This document shows, in pieces, positions 1 to 12,400 of a DNA stretch of 64,000 nt; the stretch's first letter is position 1; each line of letters opens with the position of its first letter. A program made the position numbers and the translations under genes. Source of the DNA: Oryzias latipes (taxonomy: Eukaryota; Chordata; Actinopteri; Beloniformes; Adrianichthyidae); NCBI RefSeq assembly GCF_002234675.1, contig NC_019868.2, positions 27,294,293 to 27,358,292 of the forward strand, read 5' to 3'. The notes under the pieces were generated by a model. The model was given only the letters and a program-made list of their open reading frames with translations. It was not told where the DNA came from and ran no database searches.

Positions 1-332
1 ATGATATCAAATCTGAGCTAAATGTTTGTGAAATCAGGAACACTTAAATGTTTTGTTGAATTTCTTGGCTTTTTGCGGTTGTGCTCACGGGAAAAATTAA
101 AGAAACTTAAGTACTAGTGTCACTGCTGAGGCTGTAATTCTTTTTTTTTGTACTTTCGGATTGTGTTTTCTGTCTATGAGATTACATCTATAAATTAAGT
201 TATATTTATGTAAAAAGTTGTTGTTTTTTGTAAGTAAATCCAGATTTATTTAATTCATGGGGTATTTGTGACAGTTTTTGAGTTGTTAGGGCTGTATTCC
301 TTTACAATCCCAGAGAATGGAGCGGTAAATGA

Positions 333-405
333 ATTGGGGGCTTGTCCGGGATCTGAACTTGGGACCTCTCACAAAATGTGATGGCATATTAGGTCACTGC
401 TCTAA
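333..405 (-). pseudogene. tRNA-Pro-like relic
   Basis: The plus strand from 334 (GGGGGCTTGTCCGGGATC) is close to the reverse complement of the acceptor and T-arm of tRNA-Pro. Similarity fades in the anticodon arm, where the loop is too short. It is a tRNA pseudogene or a tRNA-derived SINE head, not a working tRNA. Confidence 0.4.
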
Positions 406-1309
406 AAAGTTCTTTAGAAATGGTAAAGTGCTTTTTTTGGGCCGAGATGCTGACTTTGCACCATATGGTACAAACCACCAGCAGCAGAGTCAAAGTGAGA
501 AATTTTGTTGATTTCTTGAATTCTAAATTGAATCTGCTTCAATTTGCTGGTTTCTAAATTTAGATGTTGTTCTCCATCCATCACCTTGCAATATTTGTCG
601 GCAAAATATGCATTTAATAAACAAAAAGAAGATTTTCTCTCTGGTTTGTTGTTGATCATGAATTATGATGTCGTGAAAACACATTAAAATCATGTTTTCA
701 GTTGTTTTCTAATGATTAAAATAAAACTTTCTTTTCGGTATTGAGCTGTAATCCAGTTGATCTTTTTTATGCAGAAACTTTGGGTTTTCCCTTAGATAAG
801 AAATCAAGCTCGATACTTGTTATTGTTCTTTTTTTAAAGAGTCTTAACTGTGATATTTGCCAGTCTTTGTGTTGCTAACTTTGCATCGGACCTCCAAGAG
901 CTCCATCTCAACATGTCCGTCACAAATACATTTCACACTATGGAAATCTACACTCAAGAAAAAACATTTCGGCCTCCACGAATCCATCAATCTGTCGCTG
1001 AATCTGGACCAAAACTTGTCAGAAGAATCAGGTTTCCTCCAAAATCATCACATCGGTTTGACTTGTGTTCTCACCATGAGCTGATGCCCCCCCCCCGGCA
1101 GACAAAGGGAAGATGAGATGGAGGGTAATGATCCCAGTGGGACACTGGAGGAGCTAATGGGGAGAGGACTCAACAAAGACAAAAACAAGATTAGTATTGA
1201 TGTGAACAAGTCAGTGCGAATATAGAACCAACGCGATGAACTCAGAGTTCATTCTTAGACCACGGACACACGCGTGAGCATGTGACGCGCGCTCAAGAAC
1301 ACGGGTTCC

Positions 1310-1545
1310 TCAAAGGGTCTTAAGCAAATGGTGTTCACATACGTAGGTCTGGTCAAAGTTAAACTAGTTTAACTTTTACACATGCTTTATGGGCGTGAAA
1401 TCTGTTTGTAGAGTCAGAAAACTGTGGTAAAAACCTGCGTAGCGACAGATAATTGGAGATGTTTCAAAGCGGAAGCACAAAACCCGCTTCTACGCGCGTT
1501 TACATAGACTTTTTGTTGGACGTGGTTGCCTGAAAGCACATTTTA
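1310..1545. repeat. Dispersed repeat fragment shared with 44150-44350
   Basis: Both places contain a block close to CGTTTACATAGACTTTT followed by TTGGA and GTGG, and a nearby GTTTAACTT segment. Class unknown. Confidence 0.35.
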
Positions 1546-1765
1546 TCTATTTTTTTTTTTTTTTTGCAAATGCCCGAGCTAGCAAGTTGTCTTTATAAGC
1601 AATGAATCGATTAAAAGTACAATAATTAATAGTAAAAAGAAAAAGAAAACAAAAACCATAAAACTAAAAATAGTAACATGACCAACAAGATAAAAAAAAA
1701 TCAAAAATCATGCACACATTTATGAAGTACCGGTCTTAAAATAATCAAAATTTGTCAAATATGTT

Positions 1766-1990
1766 CAATTCAGTTTTATTTATATAGCCCAATATTTACA
1801 ACAATAGTCGTCTCAATGGGATTCATACCGGTAATTGTATAATAAACATCAATAAAAAGAAGATAAAGTCATAGAATTCAATGGCTGATTGCCAAACCAA
1901 ACTAAACAGACTAAACTGGACTTATTCTGATGTTGTCAACAGGTAAGTCCACTTCTTGCATCTTTTTCTCAGCCTTTTATCCGTCTTCAT
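1766..1990. repeat. Teleost interspersed repeat (TTTTATTTATATAGC type)
   Basis: Begins CAATTCAGTTTTATTTATAT and continues with a 'GTCTCAATGGGATT'-like segment, as in widespread fish LINE/SINE 3' fragments. Diverged. Confidence 0.45.
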
Positions 1991-2205
1991 GGCGGGAAGT
2001 CAGAGGTCATCCTCCACGCTGAAGGAAGACCCCGGCAGATGTGTGACGCTCTGACAGCTGGCTCAGCAGCTTCACCGCAGAGAAGAAAGCTCCGAATCTG
2101 TTCGCCTTCATTTTTGTTTTGTTTTAATCTCCACATTAAGAGGATTGTGTTTAAAATGCAGTCATGAGAGAAGATACACATGCAGATGTTGCAGGGGCGT
2201 GCACA

Positions 2206-2234
2206 CACACGTGTGCATGCACACACACACACAG
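2206..2234. repeat. CA/TG microsatellite
   Basis: Interrupted CA dinucleotide tract. Confidence 0.7.
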
Positions 2235-2559
2235 GGTCCAAAGCCATCTCTCTGTGTAATACACACTAATCCCGACCGGGTCAAAGGAAGGATTCCTGAT
2301 CCAAAGAGAGTGCTCTGCCGGGACTAATTGTTTTAATTTTAGATTTATGCTAAATATTACAGTAAATGTTAAACGGATGAGGGGGAGGGGGGGGTGCACA
2401 AACTGGAAAATGTCACATGTGAAGGAAGGACTCAAGTCCTGCAAAAGCCCCACATCTGTCATGTTGGTGTGACAGTGGGTGGGGTAGAAAATGTGTGGGG
2501 GGGTGGGGGTTAAGAACTGGGCTTTGAGGGAAGAAGCTAAAGAAAAGAAAGGACCCATC

Positions 2560-2686
2560 TGTTCCTGCGGCGGCAGATCAAGAGAGCGTCGGCCGGGGTC
2601 GGACGGACGGACGGAGGGAGGCGGGGGACGGGGCTCGTTTGGTGCTGCTGCTTTTGGTCGGTGTGGAGAGTTCTCCTTCCTCCAAG
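2560..2686 (+). promoter_or_regulatory. GC-rich candidate first exon or promoter
   Basis: A short CpG-rich patch with GGACGGACGGACGGAGGGAG in an AT-rich setting. It ends at CTCCAAG followed by GTAGCT, a possible splice donor at 2687. It could be a non-coding first exon, perhaps for mmp25, which has an acceptor-like CATTCACAG shortly before its start codon. No coding potential seen. Confidence 0.3.
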
Positions 2687-2769
2687 GTAGCTTTTGCATG
2701 CATCACATTTCTGTAGGTATCAGGCAATCCTTGGTGCAAATGCTGCAGGCACTTGAACAGCTGAACTTT

Positions 2770-3710
2770 ACAGAAGTGTCATTTTAAGTGAACCTCTGGG
2801 CTTCTAAGGGCAGAATTCAAGGGAGGAGGTCTGCAATTGTGTGAGGCTGCACAACAAAAACTTTATCTAAATACCAGATATAACAGTTAAAAGTAAGATT
2901 ATGATCAGAATGGGACATTTTGATAAGAATTTGTGTTTAACAGAGAAAGTTTTTAGGCAGTCTTTTTTGATTTTCCCTTGTGTGCTTTGATGCCGTTATT
3001 CATCTTCCATTCTTCCCCTCCATCATCTCTTGCTGTAGCTGAAATAGTAGACCTTCTAACCTAATTAAATTAGGCATCATCCCGCTGACGTGCACACACA
3101 CTGACATGCGGTGGAGCAGCCAGCGATGCCCTCCCCTTTGTGTTTTATGGTAATACCCCTCCATCTTCTGATTGAATCTGGTGGATTGCTTCCCCCGCGG
3201 GAATAGAGTGACCGCTTCCCGTCAGCTTCTCCTGCTAACGACCTCCGTTTTGTTGCGTCGACATTGGATGCTGATGGTGCTGATGGTGCAGGGAGCGACC
3301 GAGGCCAGCGTCAGTTGCCTGCACAGATAAACAGGAGGTCAGCAGTGGTTTCAGTGGAGTCCATGCAAAAACATGCAAAAATTGCATTTAAACCCAAAAA
3401 AGTTGCCAAAGTTTTTAACACTCAACAGATAATAGAAGCATAAATATGTAATCAAGCATCAGGTTAATCTTAAGCATCCTACAGCACTAAGAAAACAGTG
3501 ACCTAAGAAGCTAAAAAGTTCAGAAGACTTTTTAAATTTAGTTTTAAAAGTCGATGGAGCAGCTTTGATGGGGCAAAACTCCCCACATCAGAAAACAGGA
3601 TCACCCCGGATTTTTCAGAACAACCAAGTCCTGAATCAGGACCAACAGAAAGACCGTGTGAGACCTTATGACTAAACAAAAGATGGCATTTGGCAGAACG
3701 TTGACGTCAC
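2770..3710. other. Intergenic, nothing recognised
   Basis: Unique-looking sequence with moderate GC at 3050-3330. No frame with domain similarity and no clear repeat. Confidence 0.5.
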
Positions 3711-4250
3711 CCATTGACGGTAGACGAGAACTGGACTGAGTGACTCTTCCTCCATGGTGGTCCAAGCAGGAAGTACCCACTGGCTCCAAGACGCCAAAAT
3801 CCCTATGGAGAAATAAACAGCTGTCATTCTATTGGTCAGAAGAACCATTTTTGATCTGATATCTGTTTTTGTAAACATTTTCTTGATAACCCTCTTTTTT
3901 TCATTATATTTTTTTTATCAAAGTTACAAACTGACCAATTAGATGCCTCCAATAAAAGTAGGTGGAGTCTGCTGGCCCCCACATCCAACGTTCAAAACGT
4001 TTGATTGGCAGATTTCGTGTTGCCCGCATTGAAGGGGTAGGGGTGTGGCCCTCCACCAAGCTCTCTCCTGATTGGTTGGAGTGGCTGCCAGAGATGTTGA
4101 CTTAGACCGACTCAGACCAACTACTGTTTACTGACGATTTCTGGTTCCAACATGGTGGCGTCCGTCAACGAAAAAATGGCGCTGAGTTGACTTCATTTGG
4201 TTGGAGCCGTAAGTAAACCCTTTTCTATGGGGGACGGTACAGTAACATAA
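3711..4250 (+). repeat. MITE-like repeat family B, copy 1
   Basis: Starts with CATTGACGGTAGACGAGAAC then TGGACTGAGTGACT. Related copies are at 22023-22345, 45911-46344 and, inverted, 54711-55220. The shared interior includes AAATAAACAGCTGT and TTGATCTGAT blocks. Confidence 0.6.
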
Positions 4251-5119
4251 ATGTCAGACTTCCTTCTTTTTTTAAAGATATGCAGCGCTCTTGCTTTATT
4301 TTGTTTCAAGTCTGATGGGTTTATATTCAAATTTGTTCAATTATGTGTTTTCATTTCGATTTGTGATTTTAATGTAAAAAAACTCCTTAAGACATGAAGT
4401 TTCCTCACTTCCAGAAATCGACTTAGTCCCTTTAAGCAGCTTCATTTCCCTTTGATTTAACTGCACTTACAGACATTTTAGGACTTTTCCTCTTTTTACC
4501 GTGAGCATTATAAAGTGAAGTTTCACTTAGACTGTGGGATTTAGTGAAATATAACAGCTGGGCAGAACAAAGCAAAGTTTACAGCTCTGTGTGATCCACG
4601 GGTTTCACCCACCTGCCAATAAAAAAATGCCCTAAATACAAGAAAATTTGAGCAAAACTTAAATCAAAAGAACTGGTACAAAGAAAATGTTCCCGCTGAT
4701 GCCGATTCAGGTAAATAACTTGAATGAAACCATGTAAAACCTTGGAAATTCAATGTTGTGCTTAATTTCTTAAATTGTGACCTTTTTAAATAAGAGTAAA
4801 GAGACATTGAGTGAGAATCCGAATTGCCTCCAGGCCCTTAAAGCTTCTCCCTGTTCCCATGAGTCGATGACAACACGAACAGTAGCCGATCATCTGCGTA
4901 GCAGCAGCGCTTAAAATATACATGACATCGGTTTTATAACCTAAAAAAGTCACGCTAAAACAAAAAGTCATGACTTACGTATAAATGTAAAGTTCTGTGC
5001 TTCAGAGCACGCCCACATGAAGAAATGTGTTTTCTCCTCCGTGCCACAGATGATAGATGGATACCAGGCCCTATCGGTCGCTATGGCTCCAACATAAATA
5101 AACACCACTAAAACTTCAA
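4251..5119. other. Intergenic, nothing recognised
   Basis: AT-rich sequence without recognisable genes or clear repeats. Confidence 0.5.
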
Positions 5120-6000
5120 ATGCTCCTACAACCTGCATCTAGTGGTCTTTTGAGGAACTGCAGCTTTTTCCTGGTTTGGATTAAATTCAGAAGTGGCCCT
5201 AAAAGCAAATCCCTGGACATGTTAGTATGTTATTCAAAAGCTCATCACTGCAGAGTTCAACTTTATTACCAATCGACCCAAATAAAATTGGCCGAATTTG
5301 TTTCTCCTCTTCAAGTAACGCAAATCGCCGTATACGTTCACATTTTCAGAAGGATGTTGTGTCTATTCCCTATGTAGTTCCTCATTGGAATAATCTAGTT
5401 TACCAGTTAGAATGGGAAAAGATCTGGAATCTACCAGCAAGTAAAAGAAATCTCCTTTAAATAAATCCATAAATTCTACCCATCAGACTATATGTGCAAA
5501 GATTCAAAAAAGACATTGATGTTCCCCGCTCCTTTTGTCAAGAACACACTGAAGATGCTGGGCATTGACTTTGGTCATTTCCTTTTTCCACTAAACTCTG
5601 GTCTAAAGTTTGTAACTTCATTTCCACGTAGCCTCAGACTTCCGTCTTTGCTTCGAACCTGTACTGGTTGGCCCCACCCACTGTCCTTCTCATTAAAAAA
5701 GGACAATTATACATCATTAATCTCATATTATTATTATGCAAAAGGCACATTCATGAATCCAAATTTACAAATCACCCCCATCATTTCTCTTTCTCTGTCA
5801 AGAAGTGATCAAACGATATATAAACACAATAAAACATTCTCACAATAAGAAAGCGATTAAAACACTCAATCTGAGCGTCAGTTTCAATGTCTTTGTAACA
5901 CATAAGAATAACACCTTGGCGTGTTCTTTGCCTGTTATGGCATTTGTATTGCAGTTTTGTATTGGATCGTTGTAATCAATAAAGTTTTTTGAAGGAAGAA
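5120..6000 (+). pseudogene. Decayed LINE-1-like retrotransposon, 3' end of ORF2 and tail
   Basis: Interrupted frames read WEKIWNLPASK, DVPRSFCQEHTEDAGH and, near 5845-5890, NKKAIKTLNLSVSFNVFV when stops and shifts are ignored. These resemble the C-terminal zinc-knuckle-like and terminal segments of fish L1/Tx1-type ORF2. It ends with an AATAAAGTTTTTTGAAG tail near 5980. Only the 3' end is present. Confidence 0.55.
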
Positions 6001-6485
6001 AAAAGTCAAATTCAGAAATGAAAGGCGGGATCTTGGCCTGGAACGTCTCACGTTTACCTTTAATCCATCGCATTTGCACTTCTGAGATTTCTGACCTTTT
6101 TTATAGAGCGACTTCTGAGGAGTTTAAGGTGGAATTTCAGATTAAAACACAAAGCAACTGAGTAGAAACTTTAAAACTGGGAATCCTGTGGTGAAAAGGT
6201 TTTTACGTGGGATTGGGCAAATTTCAAAACAACGATTTAAAAAAACTGTTTAAGCAAAAACAGAAACAGATTTGGACAAACCGTGAAAGTCGTGTCTGTG
6301 TCTGAAACGGTTCACTCCACAAAATGAGGTTTTAAATCCTCGAGGTCAACTTCTCGTTGATAAAAGGTCAACAAAGTAAACTGCTTTGCTTTCGAGCAGG
6401 GATGGAGAGTCAGCTCACACTCCAGATGTGGATTTTCATTCACAGAGAAGAATAAAGCTTTGTGTTCCAACAACATGCAGCCAAG
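6001..6485. other. Presumed mmp25 5' flank and 5' UTR
   Basis: No clear TATA box. An acceptor-like CATTCACAG at about 6437-6445 would allow splicing from an upstream non-coding exon. Confidence 0.35.
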
Positions 6486-9400
6486 ATGAAGCTGTGGATT
6501 ATTTTCCTCTTACTGAGCCATGGATTGATGAAAGCAGCCTCTTCTGCTGGTGTGACCCCAACGACCTCTTCTGAGGCGAGGCCGAAGCCCACTGAAGATG
6601 GCAGCACCATGCTGGTGGTAAATAGAAACGTTTAAATCAAGGGGATGAATGAAAACTTTCAGATTTTATTCCCACTATTTTTTAGTCATTTGTGGAGACA
6701 AATGTGCACAAATTTAATGAATGTGAGTTTAAAAATGCCATTTAAAGCTAACAAAATTAGCCTCACTGATTACACTTGATCGTGTTTTTCTTGAGAGAAT
6801 TAATGTTGAGGAAAAAACACTTTCATTGACTTCCTGTTTTGCAGAACTGGTTGACAAAGTATGGCTACCTGCCACCTTCAGACCCTTCCACAGGTCAGCT
6901 GCAGGCCTGGACAGCTGTCACTAAGGCCCTCAGAGCCATGCAGAAGTTTGCAGGCCTCAAAGACACTGGAGTTTTAGGTAAAAGACACCGATTTCGTCAC
7001 ACTGCCCTCTGCGTTTGATGTTTGGCATCTGACAGACTTTGCTTATAGATGAAGAAACCGTGGCGCTGATGAAAAGTCCACGTTGTTCTCTCCCTGATGA
7101 GGAGGAGTCATTGAAATCGTCGGCTCACGAAGAGGGAAAAGAGGCCAGGAGGAAGAGGAGTACGGTCTCAATGTGGACCCGCAGGAACATTAACTGGAGG
7201 TTTTGAAAAAGCTCTTCATCTTCACTGTAGATGCCATTTGTTATTCACTTATGTGATTCTTGCGCCAAAGTATTTACATCTCACAAAGGTTCCTCTCAAT
7301 TTTTCTTTCCACCTTAAGGAGGTTAAGACAAAATAGTTTACTGTTAATGATCCACTCCAATCCAGTTAAAATGATGTTTGTGTTGTTTTTCCAGGCATTT
7401 TTCTCATGATGGAGGACACATGTAAAGACAATTAAGCATTTATTTTCCCCCCACTAAAATTCATTTGGAACAAGCTTGTATTTAGGTGCTATCAGCGAGC
7501 TACGAGCTCCCTGCTCCGCTCCATTCTGATGCATCTACTTGCAGACAAATAAACGTCTTTATTTCCCTGTCTAAACTGGAATCGGGCTCACAACTGTACG
7601 GCTGGAAAGCTCTCATATCGATCCCCATTTTTGTTCCACCGCTAATTTTAGGTTGGGGGTATGAAGGGATGATTACAGTGGGGCTTTAAGTTCCAAAATC
7701 CCTCACTTGAGGAATGAAATGACCAGTGTTTGAGCTGAAATGGCAAATAGTTTAACAACATTTTTGCTTTTTGGTCAAATAAATCAAATTATTGGTTGTT
7801 TAGTAATTAAAGTCACTTTTCAATCATCTTTGGATCTATTTTTTAATTATGATCATGACGTTTTCTAGGACAAAGTTTCTGCAGAGCGGCAGTAGTTCAT
7901 TAGAAATTCCCATCTGAGTTGTGACCCCCCCTCCCCTTCCAGTTGCTGAGAGCTCTCTGTTTACCTGATCTCCCACTATCATCCAGCCCCTCACACCCCT
8001 ACATGAACATTACCAGTGCAATAAAAATGGGGAGCTATCCAGTTGTACAGTTCAGATCCAGATTCCTGCTCAGACGAGGAAAACAAAGACGTTAATGGAT
8101 CTATTTGTCTGACAGTGGATGCATCAGAATGGAGCGGGGCAGGGAGTTTATGGCAGCGTGCATTTTCTTCGTCACAAATACGATCTTTTTTAAAGGGTAT
8201 TTGTTTTATCTGCTCCTGATTCACAACAATTTGAACAAAAAAATACTCAGAAATGCCATTTCATTTTTAATTTTCTTTATATATATCCTGATTTATCAGA
8301 AAAATGCCACTAGAACGTGTTAAAGAACACCATTTTCATCTGAGTGGGTCTTTAAAAAGTTGCTGACATCACCAAACCTGCTCGTCTAAGTCTCCATCGT
8401 TGCATTTTTGGACCCACTGAGCACCTTTCCTTGATTCTCAGGGTCCAGTCTTATCCCTCCTCTTCTCATCTGTCCCGTGAGATGATTCGCTCGCTGGTCT
8501 TCTATGCTCTCAGAGTGTGGGCGGATCCCATCCCCCTGGAGTTTCATGAGGTCGGCACATTGGTTTGCTGCTGCCCGATTGGATCAGAGAGGCTGCAGAA
8601 GAACTCAGCGGGTGTGCTACTGTCTCTCCAGGTGGGCAGTCCAGAGTCAGCTGACCTGCAGGTGGACTTCCTCCATGGTTACCACGGGGACAGCTATCCC
8701 TTTGATGGGGCAGGGGGTGCGGTCGGCCACGCGTTCTTCCCTTCAGACCCCGCCCGGGCGGGCGGGGTCCACCTGGATTCAGAGGAGCAGTGGGTTTTCA
8801 GGCAACCAGGTGGAGAAAACATTGTCTGTCCTACGTCATGCTGGTTCTTGGGAAATATTTTCAAAATAAAGTCAACATTTCTTTTTAACTGGAATTGGGA
8901 CAAACTAGAACAAAATGGTTTTTTTGGACAACTTTGGGTTTTTGCTCAACAACACCCTCCGTGCTCTGAAAAAAAGTAAAAATGTCTGTCACAAAACGTT
9001 GAAAAAACACGTTCACTGACTGATCTTTCGTTTTCCTCCTCTCTGTTCCTGCCCAGACTCAGAGGGAACCGACCTGTTCACGGTTCTGATCCATGAGTTT
9101 GGCCATGCTCTGGGCCTGACTCATTCGTCCTCCAGGCACTCTGTGATGCGGCCGTATTACCAAGGCCCTGCAGGAGATCCCCTTCACTACCGCCTGGGAC
9201 ACCAGGATCTGGAGTACATCACCCAGCTCTACGGTCAGACCCTCACTGAAAACATTCGTCTACCACAACTGACACCTCCGTAGATTTAGAGTACGGTTTT
9301 GAGGTAACACGCACCAAACTTTATTTGAACGTCATCAGCCAAGAGACGAGGGAAAACGGAATTCGCCCTTGAAACCGGCTCAAAGGAAAAGCAGGATGCT

Positions 9401-12400
9401 GCAGTGTGTAGAGTAATTGTGGACAGCTGTGACTTTGTTGACTGCTTGACCTCTGGCATGTTGTTGAGGAAGTGCAGACGGACAGATTTAGCTGTTAGGA
9501 CGATCAAAAGAAGAAAGATCTTTGATGAAAGACGTGAATGCATCATTTTGCATTTGCATAATGGCGTGCCAGCATGACAGTCAGGCAGCTGTGTGCTTGG
9601 AAGCATCCATCCAGAGGAATTATTGGATCCAGTTTTTTTTATTTGGAACAAGCCTAATAACCAGTTCTTGTTCAGCTAGAGCCTCTATAGCTTTGCTTCA
9701 AGAAGAGCCTTCATGAGATTTATTATTTTGAATATTTCTCATAAAATGTTCGACTTTGACTTGTTCTAAAAATTCAACAAAGTTTCAGTCCTAACTGACC
9801 AATACGGGTGGCAATTGGTGAAAAATGGGCAAACCTGTATGGGGCACCCAGATGGACTATTCATGCACATTTTTTTTTACTACGGACAGGTTGTGATGAC
9901 ACCTGTACAACAGTCCTGTTGACTGCGCCCGGCGCCCGTTAGTACTGTTCACGTGATACGTGTGCACTCCTTGCTGCAGCCTGACTGTTAGAAATGAAGA
10001 CATTAGACAATCAGAATGTCGTTTCTGTGGGCGTCCAGCGGGCACTAATAGATCACATGCACACTCCATGCGTGCAGCATTCAATACTGTCACCTTACTA
10101 ACCTTACTCTGCGACGGCATCGCCCTTACTTCATAAGTGCGTGCACACACCTTCTAGGGACCTGGAAAACCCAAAAACCCACAGCACTCGTACAGGTGGA
10201 CGTGACGAAGATTTAAAGTGTTGTTCTTCCTTATCCCATTTTGACTCTGTACATTTGTTCTGAGAGGGTCAGCCCCTATGATGTCAGGGGAACTTGAGCT
10301 GTGATGGGTTAGTCAGATCACAGGGAGCATAAAAATGAAGTGAAACTTTTCCAGCTTTGTGATTTCTGTAAACACCTGACACAAAAAAAAAGTCTAGAGT
10401 ATAATGAAAGCAGCCATCTCTGTCTTATATAAGGACCAAGAAAAAATGTTTTAGCTGAAAATTATTCAGATGATTTTTTTTGCAACAGCTCTTTGGTATC
10501 TTAGATTGCACAGACAGACGAAACCTTCGTACAGCATCTGTGATTATGTGCTGGAAAAGTAAACTGCATCCACTGCTGATCAACCTAAATATGCTTTGGA
10601 AGGAAATAAATCCGTGCTGCTCTTTACAGCCAAACCCATATGACAAAACAACCGATGAAAACGTATTTTAACTCTGGTAAATAGATAAATGCATCAATCT
10701 TCCACAATCAGCCATTTGTAGCTGACCTGACTTATCCTGCCTCCTGTACCCATACAGTTACAGGTATCATCCTCCAGCCCAGAAGCTGCTGCAAAAATAC
10801 TCAAAACCTTTCAATCCTGACTTCATAGATCATTTTTTATTCAAAAACACGAAATAAAAGTCTCACTAAGAAACAAATGATTCTGGATCTATTTAAAATG
10901 AATAAATAAGTCAGAATGCAGACCTCTCTAAAATGACTCTTCTGTTGTTCCAAAGAGCATTTCAAGTATTTTTTCTCCTGTGTGTTTCCTGGTTTAGGGA
11001 GACGGAATCAGCCGCTCGCTTCGGAAACTCCTCGCCTCACAGCAGACCCTCAGCTGCGCCACAGGAGCAACCCTCCTCACCATCCTCACCATCATCATCA
11101 TCATCATCATCACAGACATGGGTACGACCAAAAGAAAACCAAATGTGTCTGGAAAGAGTTCAGTGGATTCATTGCAGATTTGAAACATTTGTGAAATAGA
11201 AGCTCTTGAACTTTTTCAAAGCAAACTTCAAACCTTTAGAGTTTGATGTAAACTTGTTTTCATAAAAGTCAACATTCAAGTTCAGAGAAAACAGAATAAT
11301 TCAAGTATGATTTAACGCCACAGAACTATAATTATAGCGTTCATCTTTCAGAAAGTCATAATAGATTTCAACTAGGCCAATTTATTTTTTATTATATAAT
11401 TAGACGGGAAAACATTTTGTTATTTTGTACAAGTCAGATAATTACAGTGGTTCATATTAGTTTTATCAATCATCCACTTTACTTTTCATCTTATTTTTTA
11501 TGTAATTAATCTTGCATACCTCCCTTTGTCCCCCCAGTCCTTCCATAGACCGCTGTAACACCAGTTTTGATGCCGTGGCAAAGATCAGAGGAGAAACTTT
11601 CTTCTTCAAAGGTTTGTAACTTAAAGACCCAGTTCAATGAATGTGCAGTTTTTTGTTTGTTTTAACATGTTCTTGTGGCATTTTTCTTATGTTGGAGGAC
11701 ATTTATAAAGAAAAATAAGCTTAAAAATGCATTTCTGAGTATTTCTTTATTTAAATCAGTGTAAATCAGGACCAGACGAAGTAATGCATTTTGAAAATGA
11801 GCATATTTGTGTAAAAAATATGGTGGGAGGGCCACAAGCTCTGATCTCTCAGCAATGAGGAGGGAAAGTGGGGGCGGGGTTGCCCACAGCTCAGAGGTGA
11901 ATTTCTAATGAACTCCTGCTGTTTTTTTGGCTAAAAGTGGCACAATCATAATTAAAAGACCACTGGGAACAGTTTGAAAATAGATCAAAGGATGATCGGA
12001 GCGGGATTTTAACAGAAAAGTCTAAACAAAAAGATTTCTTTCCAAAAAATCTGCTTAACCTACACCTACACTTCTCCATACTCTTCATCCTCCAGGTCTG
12101 ACCATGTGGCGAGTCAACAGTGGGGGGTTGGTGTCGAGGCGGGGGTCTTCGGTCAGGAGGCTGTGGAGGGCACTGCCGCCTGACCTGCCCCAGCTTGAGG
12201 CGGTGCTAGAGAGGCCTTCTGACAACGCCATCCTCTTCATCAGTGGTGAAAATCCAAACTAATGAATTTGTTTCACAAATGCCCTCAAGCCAACGCCAAA
12301 AAAATCACAAAAACCCTAAAACCAGGACAAGCTTTTCAGCTGAAACCCAAAGAAAGACGAACTAGTTTATCTGTCAGCAGTAGGGCAGAGATTCAGGGCA

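Larger units (their letters stand above)
1..2480. other. Intergenic, no gene seen
   Basis: AT-rich DNA with homopolymer T/A runs, the tRNA-like relic, a dispersed repeat at 1310-1545, a teleost interspersed fragment at 1766-1990 and a CA microsatellite at 2206-2234. Short open frames at 850-1116 have no recognisable domain. Confidence 0.6.

Noticed and set aside
334-352. Retroviral primer-binding site for tRNA-Pro
   Set aside because: No LTR with TG...CA ends precedes it and similarity extends past the 18 bases a primer site needs, into the tRNA body.
2151-2699. 182-codon minus-strand open frame
   Set aside because: Opposite the GC-rich patch and CA repeat; the protein is Pro/Arg low complexity produced by the GC-rich sequence.
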